Positions 1-8,235 are shown, counted from the first letter of the stretch. The stretch: DNA of 16,294 nucleotides from CAJQQK01 sp049116495 (GCA_049116495.1 JAGDYV010000145.1:1-16294), one strand, 5' to 3'. Notes: generated from the letters alone by a model not told the origin. Made by a program: numbers and translations.

Positions 1-395
1 GTCATCTGGCCGTACATCATGAGTCCTTTGCGGTCGAGTTCATGAAAATGATCCCAATCGGCCCAGTGTGGAATAATGTTTGAGTTGGCAATCAGAACGC
101 GCGGCGCGTCAGCGTGCGTACGAAACACGCCGACGGGCTTGCCGGACTGCACGAGCAGCGTGTGATCATCGTCAAGCTCTTTGAGTTCGGCGACGATACG
201 GTCGAAATCGTTCCAGGTTCGCGCCGCGCGTCCAATGCCGCCGTAGACGACCAACTCGTGCGGGCTCTCAGCGACATCAGGATGCAAATTGTTCATCAGC
301 ATCCGCATGGGGGCTTCCGTCAGCCAGCTCTTAGCGGTGATGTCAGGTCCGGTCGGTGGGAATACATCGCGTATGTTATGGCGTGGATCGGTCAT
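1..395 (-). CDS. hutU: Urocanate hydratase HutU, N-terminal part (3' end outside window)
   Basis: HutU (urocanase) is a cytosolic NAD+-dependent enzyme that converts urocanate to 4-imidazolone-5-propionate, step two of histidine breakdown. The 131 visible residues begin MTDPRHNI and carry segments typical of the HutU N-terminus: KSWLTEAPMRML, MNNLHPDVAE, HELVVYGGIGRAARTW, LLVQSGKPVGVF, RVLIANSNIIPHWADW and GLMMYGQM. The full family length is about 550 residues, so roughly three quarters, including the NAD-binding core, lie outside. The ATG at 393-395 follows a GGAGG Shine-Dalgarno 7 bases upstream. The gene starts 37 bases after the hutH stop, so it is very likely the third gene of a hutI-hutH-hutU operon. 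The motif match is nearly diagnostic. Confidence 0.96.
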   Translation of the reverse strand, partial: MTDPRHNIRDVFPPTGPDITAKSWLTEAPMRMLMNNLHPDVAESPHELVVYGGIGRAARTWNDFDRIVAELKELDDDHTLLVQSGKPVGVFRTHADAPRVLIANSNIIPHWADWDHFHELDRKGLMMYGQM

Positions 396-432
396 TTATC
401 AGCCTCCAATTCGTGAGCACTTGATCGTCAGC

Positions 433-1974
433 TCATGCTGTTTCACCGGTGACATAGCCGCCAATGTCAGCGACTTTGATGAGTGTGCCGTCGGCGACCA
501 TATCGGCGGCAACTGCGATGTCATCTGCGAGGTAGCGATCCGCATCAACCGTCGGGATTGCCTCGCGAACGGTTGCCATCACTCGCGCGAGCGACGTGCT
601 GGTCTCCAACGGTGCACGGAATTCAATTCCTTGTGCGGCACACATCAACTCGACACCGAGGATCGCGTTGAGGTTCTTGTTCATTTGGCGCAGGCGGCGT
701 GCGCCGTGGGCTGCCATCGAAACGTGATCTTCCTGGTTCGCCGACGTCGGCGTAGAGTCGGTCGAGCAGGGATTGGCAAGATGCTTGTTCTCACTCATCA
801 GCGCCGCTGTCGTCACTTCGGCAATCATCAGTCCTGAATTGAGGCCGGGATCAGGTGTGAGAAATGGCGGTAGATCGAACGACAGCGTTGGATCGACCAT
901 CAGTGCAACGCGGCGCTGTGCAATCGCGCCAATCTCTGAGAGCGCGAGCGCGATCTGATCGGCCGCAAAAGCTACTGGTTCGGCATGAAAGTTGCCGCCT
1001 GAAACGATACGTCCAGATTCGACTAGAACAAGTGGGTTGTCAGTGACCGCATTCGACTCAGTCTCGAGTGTCCTGCCCGCGAAATGGAGCAAATCCATCG
1101 CCGCCCCCGTAACTTGAGGTTGGCAGCGAATGCAGTAGGGATCCTGAACTCTCGTATCGCCATCACGATGGCTTTCGCGAATTTCAGAACCGGCCATAAT
1201 TCTGCGCATCGCGCGCGCAACGGCTATTTGGCCCTCATGTCCGCGCAAGGTGTGGATCTCATTCAGCAATGGCGCCGTCGATCCCATAATGGCATCTGTC
1301 GACAGGGCAGCGGTTACGACACTCGCCGCCGCATTGCGCCAAGCGCCGAATAAGCCGACTAATGCGCAAGCTGTTGAGAACTGTGTCCCGTTTATGAGCC
1401 CCAGGCCCTCTTTAGGACCAAGAACAATAGGCTCCAGGCCAACTTGGCCAAGCGCGTCTCTTGCCGGCATGCGTTTGCCGCGAAGCTCGGCTTCACCTTC
1501 GCCGAGCATGGTCGCGGTCATGTGCGCAAGCGGTGCCAAATCGCCGGAGGCGCCAACCGACCCCTGTACCGGCACAACCGGCATGACGCCTTTAGCGAGC
1601 AGAGCTTCAATCATGGCAACGGTTTGCCACCGTACGCCGGAAGCCCCACGACCTAGCGACAGTAGTTTCAGGACCATCATCAATCGCGTCGTTGCAACAT
1701 CGAGCGCTTCGCCCACGCCACAACAATGCGACAGGATGAGATTGCGTTGCAGCGTCGCGGTATCGTCGGCGGCGATCTTGATACTGGCAAGTTTTCCGAA
1801 GCCTGTATTGACGCCGTAAATCGCTTCGTCACCGGACGCCGCTTTTGCTACAAGATTGGCGGCTGCATCAATTTTTTCCCGTGCTCCCGCATCAAGCACC
1901 ACAGCGCCGGGCGATCGCCAAACGGTCTCCAACTGCGCCAAAGAAGTCGATCCGGGTGTCAACGTGAAGCTCAT
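433..1974 (-). CDS. hutH: Histidine ammonia-lyase HutH
   Basis: HutH deaminates L-histidine to trans-urocanate and ammonia in the cytosol, the committed first step of the pathway. The product is 513 residues, the normal family length. The Ala142-Ser143-Gly144 triad, inside VGASGDLAPLAH, cyclises autocatalytically to the MIO cofactor; the numbering equals that of the classical Pseudomonas enzyme. The conserved YGVNTGFGKL segment (catalytic Tyr53) lies near the N-terminus, and NGTQFS, DNPLV and NQEDHVSM follow further on. The ATG at 1972-1974 overlaps the hutI stop as ATGA, and GGAGG sits 6 bases upstream. It is translationally coupled to hutI and followed by hutU. There is no sign of frameshift or missing catalytic residue. 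Confidence 0.98.
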   Translation of the reverse strand: MSFTLTPGSTSLAQLETVWRSPGAVVLDAGAREKIDAAANLVAKAASGDEAIYGVNTGFGKLASIKIAADDTATLQRNLILSHCCGVGEALDVATTRLMMVLKLLSLGRGASGVRWQTVAMIEALLAKGVMPVVPVQGSVGASGDLAPLAHMTATMLGEGEAELRGKRMPARDALGQVGLEPIVLGPKEGLGLINGTQFSTACALVGLFGAWRNAAASVVTAALSTDAIMGSTAPLLNEIHTLRGHEGQIAVARAMRRIMAGSEIRESHRDGDTRVQDPYCIRCQPQVTGAAMDLLHFAGRTLETESNAVTDNPLVLVESGRIVSGGNFHAEPVAFAADQIALALSEIGAIAQRRVALMVDPTLSFDLPPFLTPDPGLNSGLMIAEVTTAALMSENKHLANPCSTDSTPTSANQEDHVSMAAHGARRLRQMNKNLNAILGVELMCAAQGIEFRAPLETSTSLARVMATVREAIPTVDADRYLADDIAVAADMVADGTLIKVADIGGYVTGETA

Positions 1975-3203
1975 GGTCGGCCTCCGGACGCAAGTCCTTC
2001 GTAGATGCGGGCATGAAGCGGGTTGAAGCCGATGCGATAGCTAAGTTCGGCGGGATGATCGACGTCCCATATGGCGAGATCGGCACGCTTGCCCGTAGCA
2101 ATCTGGCCAGCATCTTCCAGTCCAAGGGCCTTGGCGGCATTGCGCGTCACACCGCTCAATGCTTCTTCCGGTGTCATCCGGAACAGCGTACATGCCATAT
2201 TCATGGCGAGCAGCAACGATGTCAGCGGTGACGAACCCGGATTGCAGTCGGACGCCAGGGCAATTGGGACGCCATGCTTGCGCAGCGCATCGACGGGCGG
2301 CAGTTGTGTTTCGCGGACCGTATAAAACGCACCTGGCAGGAGCACCCCGACCGTGCCCGCATCCGCCAATGCCTTCGCATCGTCGTCGGTCGCGTATTCG
2401 ATGTGATCGGCTGACATTGCCTTGTATTTCGCTGACAACTTGACGCCACCGAGATGGGACAACTGTTCCGCGTGGAGCTTGACGGGCAGGCCAAGAGATT
2501 GCGCAGCTTTGAACACGCGTTCAATTTGCTCAGGCGAAAAGGCAATGCCTTCACAAAAGCCGTCAACGGCATCGACGAGGCCTTCTCGGTGTGCCGCCTT
2601 GAGAGCCGGGATGCAGACTTCGTCGATATACGCATCGGCCTTGCCGGAATGCTCAACCGGCACGGCATGCGCGCCCAGAAAACTTGTCCTGATACGCAAC
2701 GAACGTTGCTCTTCGATGGCCCGGGCCGCACGCAGCATGTTCAGTTCGGTGTCTTGGTCGAGCCCATAACCGGACTTGATCTCAAGCGTCGCAACGCCTT
2801 CGGCAAGCAATGCATCCACTCTCGGCAATGCCGAGGTCACCAGATCCTCGACGGTCGCCGATCTTGTCGCTTTGACGGTTGAAATGATGCCGCCGCCGGC
2901 GCGAGCGACTTCTTCGTAACTCGCGCCTTCAAGGCGCATCTCGAATTCGTTCGCGCGATTTCCGCCATGCACGATGTGCGTATGACAGTCGATCGGTGCC
3001 GGAGTAACCAGTCGGCCGCCAAGATCCTGCTCTTCAGCACCCAAGTATTTAGCCGGGATTTCAGTCACCGCACCAGCCCAGGCGATGGTGCCCGCTTCAA
3101 TTGCGATCGCACCGTTGTCGATCAATCCGTAGGGTCGCCCACCAGATTGCCCGGTCGCGTGATTGTCTTGCATCGTCGCCAAACGCGCATTCGACAACAG
3201 CAT
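1971..3203 (-). CDS. hutI: Imidazolonepropionase HutI
   Basis: HutI is a metal-dependent amidohydrolase that opens 4-imidazolone-5-propionate to N-formimino-L-glutamate, step three of histidine degradation. With the start used here it has 410 residues, the usual length. Visible metal and active-site motifs are DCHTH (His74, His76), LGAHAVP, KLHAEQ (His244), ADHIEY (His267) and ASDCNPGSSP (Asp319). The reading frame stays open to an ATG at 3249-3251, adding 16 residues. I prefer the ATG at 3201-3203: the protein then begins MLLSNARLAT as relatives do, GAGG lies 5 bases upstream, and the longer start would fall on the predicted HutC operator. The stop overlaps the hutH start (ATGA). It is divergent from hutF and first gene of the hutIHU operon. 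Confidence 0.97.
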   Translation of the reverse strand: MLLSNARLATMQDNHATGQSGGRPYGLIDNGAIAIEAGTIAWAGAVTEIPAKYLGAEEQDLGGRLVTPAPIDCHTHIVHGGNRANEFEMRLEGASYEEVARAGGGIISTVKATRSATVEDLVTSALPRVDALLAEGVATLEIKSGYGLDQDTELNMLRAARAIEEQRSLRIRTSFLGAHAVPVEHSGKADAYIDEVCIPALKAAHREGLVDAVDGFCEGIAFSPEQIERVFKAAQSLGLPVKLHAEQLSHLGGVKLSAKYKAMSADHIEYATDDDAKALADAGTVGVLLPGAFYTVRETQLPPVDALRKHGVPIALASDCNPGSSPLTSLLLAMNMACTLFRMTPEEALSGVTRNAAKALGLEDAGQIATGKRADLAIWDVDHPAELSYRIGFNPLHARIYEGLASGGRP

Positions 3204-3239
3204 GAGATCCTCGTTGTATTGGTCAAGATTATCTCTTAT

Positions 3240-3251
3240 ATGTCTATACAT
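3240..3251. promoter_or_regulatory. Predicted HutC operator between divergent hutI and hutF
   Basis: The sequence ATGTCTATACAT is an imperfect palindrome (10 of 12 positions symmetric) and fits the published HutC-subfamily operator consensus NyGTMTAKACNy at every position. It is the only such match I noticed in the window and lies in the 74-base gap between the divergent hutI (start 3203) and hutF (start 3278). A repressor bound here could block both operons. HutC is encoded one gene away and is classically released by urocanate. The site is seen; its function is inferred. Confidence 0.8.
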
Positions 3252-3277
3252 AAAAATTCGTCAAGCCAGGATTCGCC

Positions 3278-4648
3278 ATGACGCACCTCTTCGCAAGTCA
3301 AGCCCTCCTTCCCTATGGCTGGGCGAATAACGTCCTGGTCGAGATCAGCGCCGACGGCACGATTGGCAACGTAACGTCAGCATCACAACCGGTGGCCAAT
3401 AGTCGAAACGTCGGCATACTGATACCGGCACCCGTCAACGTGCATTCGCACGCATTTCAGCGCGCCATGGCCGGACTGACCGAGCGGCGCGGGCCCGATC
3501 CGAGTGACTCCTTTTGGACGTGGCGCCAGTTAATGTTCCGCTTTCTCGATCGGCTGACGCCGGATCACGTCGAGGCGATCGCAGCTTTCGTCCAGATGGA
3601 AATGCTCGAAGCAGGTTACGCAACGAACGTCGAATTTCACTATCTGCATCATCAGCCCGGTGGGCACCCGTATGAAAATCTGTCCGAGATGGCTGATCGC
3701 ATAGTCGCCGCGACCGCACAGACGGGCATCGGCCTGACGCTGCTACCGGTCCATTACCAATACGGCGGATGTGACGAACGCGAACTCGGTCCAGGACAGA
3801 ACCGCTTCGGCAACGATGTCGAGCGGTACACGACGTTGTTTGAGGGCGCGCGCAAATCACTCGGGCATTTGCCACTTGATAGTCAAATGGGCATCGCGCC
3901 ACACAGCTTGCGTGCGGTCTCACGGGAGAGTTTGCCGGAACTGGTGGCGCTCGGGCGCGACCAGCCCTTCCATATGCACCTGGCCGAGCAAATTGCGGAA
4001 GTCGAGGAAGTGCAGGCCGCATGGGGGAAGCGACCGGTCGAATGGCTGCTGGACAGCATCGACGTCAAGGAGAATTGGTGCCTCATCCACTGCACGCAGA
4101 TGCTGCCGCACGAAACAATCGGGCTTGCCAAAACCAAGGCGATTGCGGGTCTCTGCCCAATTACAGAATCCAGCCTCGGTGATGGCATCTTTGATGGTGT
4201 GCGGTGGTTGGAGAACGGCGGACGGCTGGCAATTGGATCCGATTCAAACATACGAATCTCATTGGCCGAAGAACTCCGCACGCTCGACTACTCACAACGC
4301 CTCCGTGACCATTCAAGAGCAGCACTGGCGACGCCTGACAAATCCACGGGCCGTAGATTGTTCGACGAAATACTCCATGGCGGCGCTCAGGCGGCCGGTC
4401 GCAACTGCGGTCGCATCGCGCCTGGTACTTTGGCGGACCTGATGGTCTTGGATAAAACGGCCGTTGATCTTGACGGACGCCGTGGCGATACGATCCTTGA
4501 TAGCCTTATCTTTGCAGGAAGCGATCAAATGATCACTGATGTCTGGTCGGCCGGTCGGCATGTCGTTAAGGAGGGGCAGCACATAGATCATGCTGCCATT
4601 GTTGAGCGCTATCGGCGTGCCCTTCGAGATCTGGGAGACGAGATTTGA
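3278..4648 (+). CDS. hutF: Formimidoylglutamate deiminase HutF
   Basis: HutF hydrolyses N-formimino-L-glutamate to N-formyl-L-glutamate and ammonia, the branch of the hut pathway that is then completed by HutG deformylase (not in this window). The 456-residue product has the expected length and amidohydrolase metal motifs: NVHSHAFQRAM (His56, His58, Gln61), FHMHLAEQ (His234, Glu237), LIHCTQM (His271) and GSDSN (Asp322). APHSLRAV contains Arg212, the expected substrate-carboxylate contact. The ATG start has AGGA 6 bases upstream and lies 27 bases beyond the predicted HutC operator. The stop overlaps the TTG start of hutC, so the two genes form an operon divergent from hutIHU. Confidence 0.97.
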   Translation: MTHLFASQALLPYGWANNVLVEISADGTIGNVTSASQPVANSRNVGILIPAPVNVHSHAFQRAMAGLTERRGPDPSDSFWTWRQLMFRFLDRLTPDHVEAIAAFVQMEMLEAGYATNVEFHYLHHQPGGHPYENLSEMADRIVAATAQTGIGLTLLPVHYQYGGCDERELGPGQNRFGNDVERYTTLFEGARKSLGHLPLDSQMGIAPHSLRAVSRESLPELVALGRDQPFHMHLAEQIAEVEEVQAAWGKRPVEWLLDSIDVKENWCLIHCTQMLPHETIGLAKTKAIAGLCPITESSLGDGIFDGVRWLENGGRLAIGSDSNIRISLAEELRTLDYSQRLRDHSRAALATPDKSTGRRLFDEILHGGAQAAGRNCGRIAPGTLADLMVLDKTAVDLDGRRGDTILDSLIFAGSDQMITDVWSAGRHVVKEGQHIDHAAIVERYRRALRDLGDEI

Positions 4649-5346
4649 CCGCTTCGGAGATCACGAACTGGCAGGACCTGCAATCGGAAATTCTCAACCG
4701 TATCCAATCGCGCCAATGGAAACCCGGCGAACTAATCCCCAACGAAGTCGATCTCGCAAGCGAGTTCGGATGCGCACGGGCAACGGTCAATCGGGCCTTG
4801 CGCGCCGTGGCTGATGCAGGACTTCTGGAGCGCCGCCGCAGGGCCGGAACCCGTGTCGCCCTACATCCAGTGCGCAAAGCAACGCTCAACATTCCAATCA
4901 TCCGACACGAAGTGGAAGCGCGAGGCCAATCCTACACATATGCGCTGATCGGCTTGGAGACGAAAAAGCCTGCGGCCAGCGTACGAGCCCGAATGAGTCT
5001 CGATAAAACCGCCACAGCACTCAACGTTCGTGGGCTGCATCTCGCAGATGGCATGCCGTATGTCTATGAAGATCGGTGGGTCAATCTCGCGGCGGTGCCG
5101 ACAATTAAGACCGCGAACCTTGAGGCCCAAAGCGCAAACGAGTGGCTGGTTGCAAACGCACCGTTCACCGAGGGTGACATCGCTTTTTCCGCTGCCAAAG
5201 CTGATGCCGTCGTCGCTGAAATCATGAGTGTCGATCTAAACGAAGCGCTCTTCGTCATCGAACGCAGCACATGGAACAACGGCACGTCGATCACATCAGT
5301 CAGGCTCACTTTTGCGGCCGGCTACCGGATGCACACGACGTTGTAG
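4645..5346 (+). CDS. hutC: Histidine-utilisation repressor HutC (GntR family, UTRA domain)
   Basis: HutC represses hut operons and is released by urocanate. The 233-residue product has an N-terminal GntR winged helix-turn-helix (about residues 8-75, with WKPGELIPNEVDLASEFG, ATVNRALRAV and RRRRAGTRVA) and a C-terminal UTRA ligand-binding domain (about 90-230) containing PYVYEDRWVNL, where relatives have near-identical residues. The start is a TTG at 4645-4647 that overlaps the hutF stop as TTGA and has GGGAG 7 bases upstream. No closer ATG gives a complete DNA-binding domain. The weak start and coupling to hutF may keep repressor levels low, and the operator next to hutF suggests autoregulation. 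Confidence 0.95.
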   Translation: MTASEITNWQDLQSEILNRIQSRQWKPGELIPNEVDLASEFGCARATVNRALRAVADAGLLERRRRAGTRVALHPVRKATLNIPIIRHEVEARGQSYTYALIGLETKKPAASVRARMSLDKTATALNVRGLHLADGMPYVYEDRWVNLAAVPTIKTANLEAQSANEWLVANAPFTEGDIAFSAAKADAVVAEIMSVDLNEALFVIERSTWNNGTSITSVRLTFAAGYRMHTTL

Positions 5347-5357
5347 GGCCCGGCAGA

Positions 5358-5573
5358 TCAAATCGATTGCAGAACCTCAAAGGCAAATACCTGTGCCAAC
5401 AAGGTATCAGCGTTCTGTGGTGTGGCATCGAATCGTCCGGATGCGCCAGCCTTGCGCCACTTACCGGCATCTTCAAGTTCCCGCACCTTGGTCTCAAAAA
5501 CGTCACCCAGATACGTGCTTCCGGCCGACAGAACCGTCGGACATTCTTGCTCAACCGATTGAGGCGCTGTCAC
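5358..5573 (-). pseudogene. Unrecognised ORF tail (possible gene remnant)
   Basis: A 71-codon frame opens with GTG at 5571-5573 and ends 12 bases beyond the convergent hutC stop. From about residue 20 the peptide looks protein-like (YLGDVFETKVRELE, GKWRKAGASGRFD, LLAQVFAFEVLQSI) and its codons favour G/C at third positions as in the neighbouring genes. No convincing Shine-Dalgarno is visible, and the frame's beginning collides with the IS110-type relic on the other strand. I read it as the C-terminal end of a minus-strand gene cut off by an insertion or deletion. I do not recognise the family, and it may still be a chance frame. Confidence 0.35.
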
Positions 5574-5734
5574 CGCGCGGGCGTCGAAGCATCGAAGACC
5601 TGGCCACAGATTGGCGCAATCTTGATGAGCGCATTGACAACGTCTCCGCCGAGATCGGCGCCATCAAATAGCCGGACAACGTCCGCACACGCCTGATGAG
5701 TGCGCCGGGCATCTCCTCGCCCGAAGTGGTTTGA
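5549..5734 (+). pseudogene. IS110-type transposase relic
   Basis: One reading frame, interrupted by TAG at 5669-5671 and closed by TGA at 5732-5734, reads RRSIEDLATDWRNLDERID, then SAEIGAI, then after the stop NVRTRLMSAPGIS. The order of a helical LA.DW..LDERI...S.EI segment followed by a short gap and LMS.PGI is the middle of IS110-family (DEDD) transposases, just before the C-terminal transposase_20 domain. Neither the N-terminal RuvC-like catalytic domain nor the remaining C-terminus is visible nearby, and I see no terminal repeats. This is therefore a dead fragment of about 60 codons. It marks the border between the hut locus and the accessory region. Confidence 0.55.
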
Positions 5735-5781
5735 CGTCCTGGACTCGACGGAGCCGATTACTGTGGATCTGACTTTGGGAC

Positions 5782-6126
5782 CTATTGTAACTCGAAGGAC
5801 GCCCAAGCCAAAAAGCCCGCACCTTCAGTCGTTTTTCTGGCAGACAAGCCGCTACCATCAAAGATTTCCACGGCTGCATACTGGCCGGCGTTCAGCTTGC
5901 CCCATCGCTCGGTCGCGCCACCGGCTTTGGTCAGATATAGCTCAACAAAGATATCGCCCGTGTTGTGGACAAACACGACATCTGGTTTCGCCGTTGGCGG
6001 AACTATCTCCAAGTCCGGATTTACACCGACTTCGGCTGAGCCCGCTGGGATTTGCACGCCAAGTGTTTTTCCCGTGAGCTCTTTAACACCGACCGAATTA
6101 TCGTTCGCGATTTTCATGCCTTGCAT
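5782..6126 (-). CDS. Small hypothetical protein
   Basis: The 114-residue product starts MQGMKIANDN and looks beta-rich and soluble (KPDVVFVHNTGDIFVELYL, LNAGQYAAVEIFDGSG, GFLAWASFEL). There is no signal peptide, membrane segment or cysteine. The frame extends upstream to 6171, but the ATG at 6124-6126 has GGAGAGG 9 bases upstream, which decides the start; an internal ATG at 6115-6117 is an alternative. Third codon positions are G/C-biased, which supports real coding. It stands alone between the IS110 relic and a gene-poor stretch, so the neighbourhood gives no function. I do not recognise the family. Confidence 0.6.
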   Translation of the reverse strand: MQGMKIANDNSVGVKELTGKTLGVQIPAGSAEVGVNPDLEIVPPTAKPDVVFVHNTGDIFVELYLTKAGGATERWGKLNAGQYAAVEIFDGSGLSARKTTEGAGFLAWASFELQ

Positions 6127-6891
6127 CCAATTAAACCTCTCCAGTTTGATCGTCCGAGCAACTGACCACAATCAGCCTGAACGGTTTCGGAGGAGTACAT
6201 TTATCTTCAGTTCATTTTTTCTCGGAGCTAGGACCAGAGGGCGCGAAGCCACCATCACACGATCGCTGCGGTGAGACACCTGGACACTATTGGACCTGCC
6301 GGAGGCAGTCATCGGCGCGTGCATGTGCGGTTCTCCAAATAGCAGGATGCACCTTCTAAAGGCAGGCAACGATGCTATCGGCTTGCGAAGACTAGCAATT
6401 TTATCTTCAGATAATTGAACGAAACACAGCCAATCACGAATCTGAGGTGTGAGCTTAAATCTTCTCCGACGCACCAATGAAATCAGATAATTATTGAATT
6501 CATCGTTCCTACAATCACCGTATAGGTAGCCTCCTAGGTAACACATGCACGTGTTATGAGGTGTTAGGTTTCACTTTCTTATACCTTCCCTCTTCATCCA
6601 TAGAACCTGAAACAACGGTTTGCCCCAGTGGCTGAGGTCTCTTGGTCGCGATCATCCAATAGCTTAAATTGATCAAAACTAAACGTCGCACGGTCATTTC
6701 GGCGATGTGGTGAGGTGGCCGATCGTGTGCAGCGATCACGGCAGAGGTCATCCGACAAGCGGACGACAGATACTCGCCTTGAAACTTTCTGGGACCGGCC
6801 AGCAACGACCATTTGTAGTCTCCGGCGATGAGTGTAAAGTCGTGCAAGATTAGCATCTTGTATACTGACACAACGATGATGGAGCCCGCCG
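6127..6891. other. Gene-poor, AT-richer stretch
   Basis: About 765 bases without a gene I can support. Frames on both strands are broken by stops or lack ribosome-binding sites and protein-like composition. By eye, 6180-6600 is richer in A/T than the flanking genes. It contains an 18-bp near-palindrome at 6539-6556, and just upstream of the amidohydrolase a TATACT element (6861-6866) that could be a -10 box, although no good -35 is present. Some of it may be decayed accessory DNA. Confidence 0.6.
6539..6556. repeat. 18-bp near-perfect palindrome
   Basis: TAACACATGCACGTGTTA is self-complementary at 16 of 18 positions with no loop. It lies in non-coding DNA about 335 bases before the amidohydrolase start. 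With no spacer it resembles a dimeric repressor site more than a terminator. Its function is unknown. Confidence 0.4.
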
Positions 6892-8235
6892 GTGCGCCTA
6901 TACGGTTTTCTGACAATTTCCTGCCTAGTCGTTTCCATCCCGTCCCTGGCACAGGAGTTGGAGAAAAAACCGCCAACGCTTTTCGTCAACTGCAATATCT
7001 TCGATGGCACCTCCGAGGCACTCGCCAAAAACGGGCGGGTTCTTGTCGAGGGGCGTCTCATCAAGAGCGTAGGCGGAGTAGAACTCAAAGCTGCTAAGCG
7101 AGCTAAAGTCATTGACTGCGCGGGCCGAACGATAATACCCGGACTGATCGACATGCACTGGCATTCTGCTTACGCAACCATTGCAATGCAGTTAGGCCTA
7201 AACTCCGATCACGCATATCATCTACTTCTCGGTGCCAAGGGCAATACAGAGGCATTAATGCGTGGCTTCACCACCGTGCGTGACGTGGGTGGCAACGTAT
7301 TCTCCTTGGCGAAATTGACAGATGCCGGTGTCTATGCAGGCCCGCGTATCTTTCCTTCTGGCCCAGCAATAAGCCAGACCTCTGGCCATACTGACTTCCG
7401 GCCCCCGACAGCCGTTCCAGCCGATGCAACGATGCCGCTCGTCTATATGGAGCGTGTCGGACACGTAATGGTCGCCGACGGTGTGCCACAAGTTCTAAAG
7501 CGAACACGTGAAGCACTACGGATGGGTGCGACCCAGATCAAAATCAATTCGGGAGGTGGCGTTTCCTCAACTTTCGACCCGCTCGATGTAACGCAGTTTA
7601 CGTTTGAAGAAACCAAGGCAGCAGTTCAAGCTGCGAAGGACTGGAACACCTACGTTGCCACCCACACGTTTACGGATTTTGCGACGCGACGAGCGCTTGA
7701 AGCTGGCGTTGTCAGTATTGAGCACGGCCATCTCTTGAGTGAGAAAACGCTTCAATTGATGAAGGAAAAAGGTGCCTTCTTGAGCATGCAGCCGCTGCTG
7801 GACGATGAAGATGCCATTCCCTTCCCCGAGGGCTCATTCAGCCGACAAAAGTACATCCAAGTCACGGAGGGCACAGATCGAGTCTACAAACTGGCAAAGA
7901 AAGTCGGCGTAAAAGTTGTTTTTGGAACCGATACCTTGTTCGATCAGGCACTAGCAGCAAAACAGGGTAAAGTACTAGCCAAACTCGGCCGTTGGTTTTC
8001 ACCAGTTGAGGCCTTACGACAGGCAACATCGACCGCAGCGGAACTACTCGCTCTGTCAGGCCCGAGGAGCCCTTATAGAGACGGACCACTGGGTGTGATT
8101 AAACCAGGCGCCTATGCCGACTTGATCATAGTGAACGGCAACCCGTTAGAAGATTTGAGTCTTATTGCCAATCCCAAGAAGAATTTCGCCCTGATCATGA
8201 AGGACGGAAAAGTTTACAAGAATTCGTTCAACTAG
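6892..8235 (+). CDS. Secreted imidazolonepropionase-like amidohydrolase (Xaa-Pro dipeptidase-like)
   Basis: A binuclear-metal amidohydrolase of the COG1228 type. The 447-residue product opens with a signal peptide (hydrophobic residues 4-19, likely cleavage after SLA at residue 20), so it is probably periplasmic. Metal ligands are visible: His89 and His91 in DMHWH, Lys217 in IKINSGGG (a probable carboxylated lysine), His258 in VATH, His278/His280 in IEHGH, and Asp347 in FGTDT. ISQTSGHTDFR and LMRGFTTVRDVGG are typical of a subgroup whose characterised members cleave dipeptides or N-acyl amino acids. The start is GTG, with GGAG 7 bases upstream at 6881-6884. It is not an ordinary HutI: it has a different N-terminus, is exported and resembles HutI only in fold. 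It stands alone, and its substrate is not predictable. Confidence 0.88.
   Translation: MRLYGFLTISCLVVSIPSLAQELEKKPPTLFVNCNIFDGTSEALAKNGRVLVEGRLIKSVGGVELKAAKRAKVIDCAGRTIIPGLIDMHWHSAYATIAMQLGLNSDHAYHLLLGAKGNTEALMRGFTTVRDVGGNVFSLAKLTDAGVYAGPRIFPSGPAISQTSGHTDFRPPTAVPADATMPLVYMERVGHVMVADGVPQVLKRTREALRMGATQIKINSGGGVSSTFDPLDVTQFTFEETKAAVQAAKDWNTYVATHTFTDFATRRALEAGVVSIEHGHLLSEKTLQLMKEKGAFLSMQPLLDDEDAIPFPEGSFSRQKYIQVTEGTDRVYKLAKKVGVKVVFGTDTLFDQALAAKQGKVLAKLGRWFSPVEALRQATSTAAELLALSGPRSPYRDGPLGVIKPGAYADLIIVNGNPLEDLSLIANPKKNFALIMKDGKVYKNSFN

Noticed and set aside
1250..1819. 189-codon plus-strand frame inside hutH
   Set aside because: Antisense to an unmistakable HutH; Ser/Pro/Arg-rich composition is typical of a shadow.
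6172..6546. 124-codon minus-strand frame in the gene-poor stretch
   Set aside because: No Shine-Dalgarno, arginine-rich non-globular peptide and no recognisable motif.
6594..7154. 186-codon minus-strand frame overlapping the amidohydrolase start
   Set aside because: Overlaps the signal peptide region of a well-supported gene and looks like a non-coding translation. The overlapping 140-codon frame at 6554-6976 was rejected for the same reasons.
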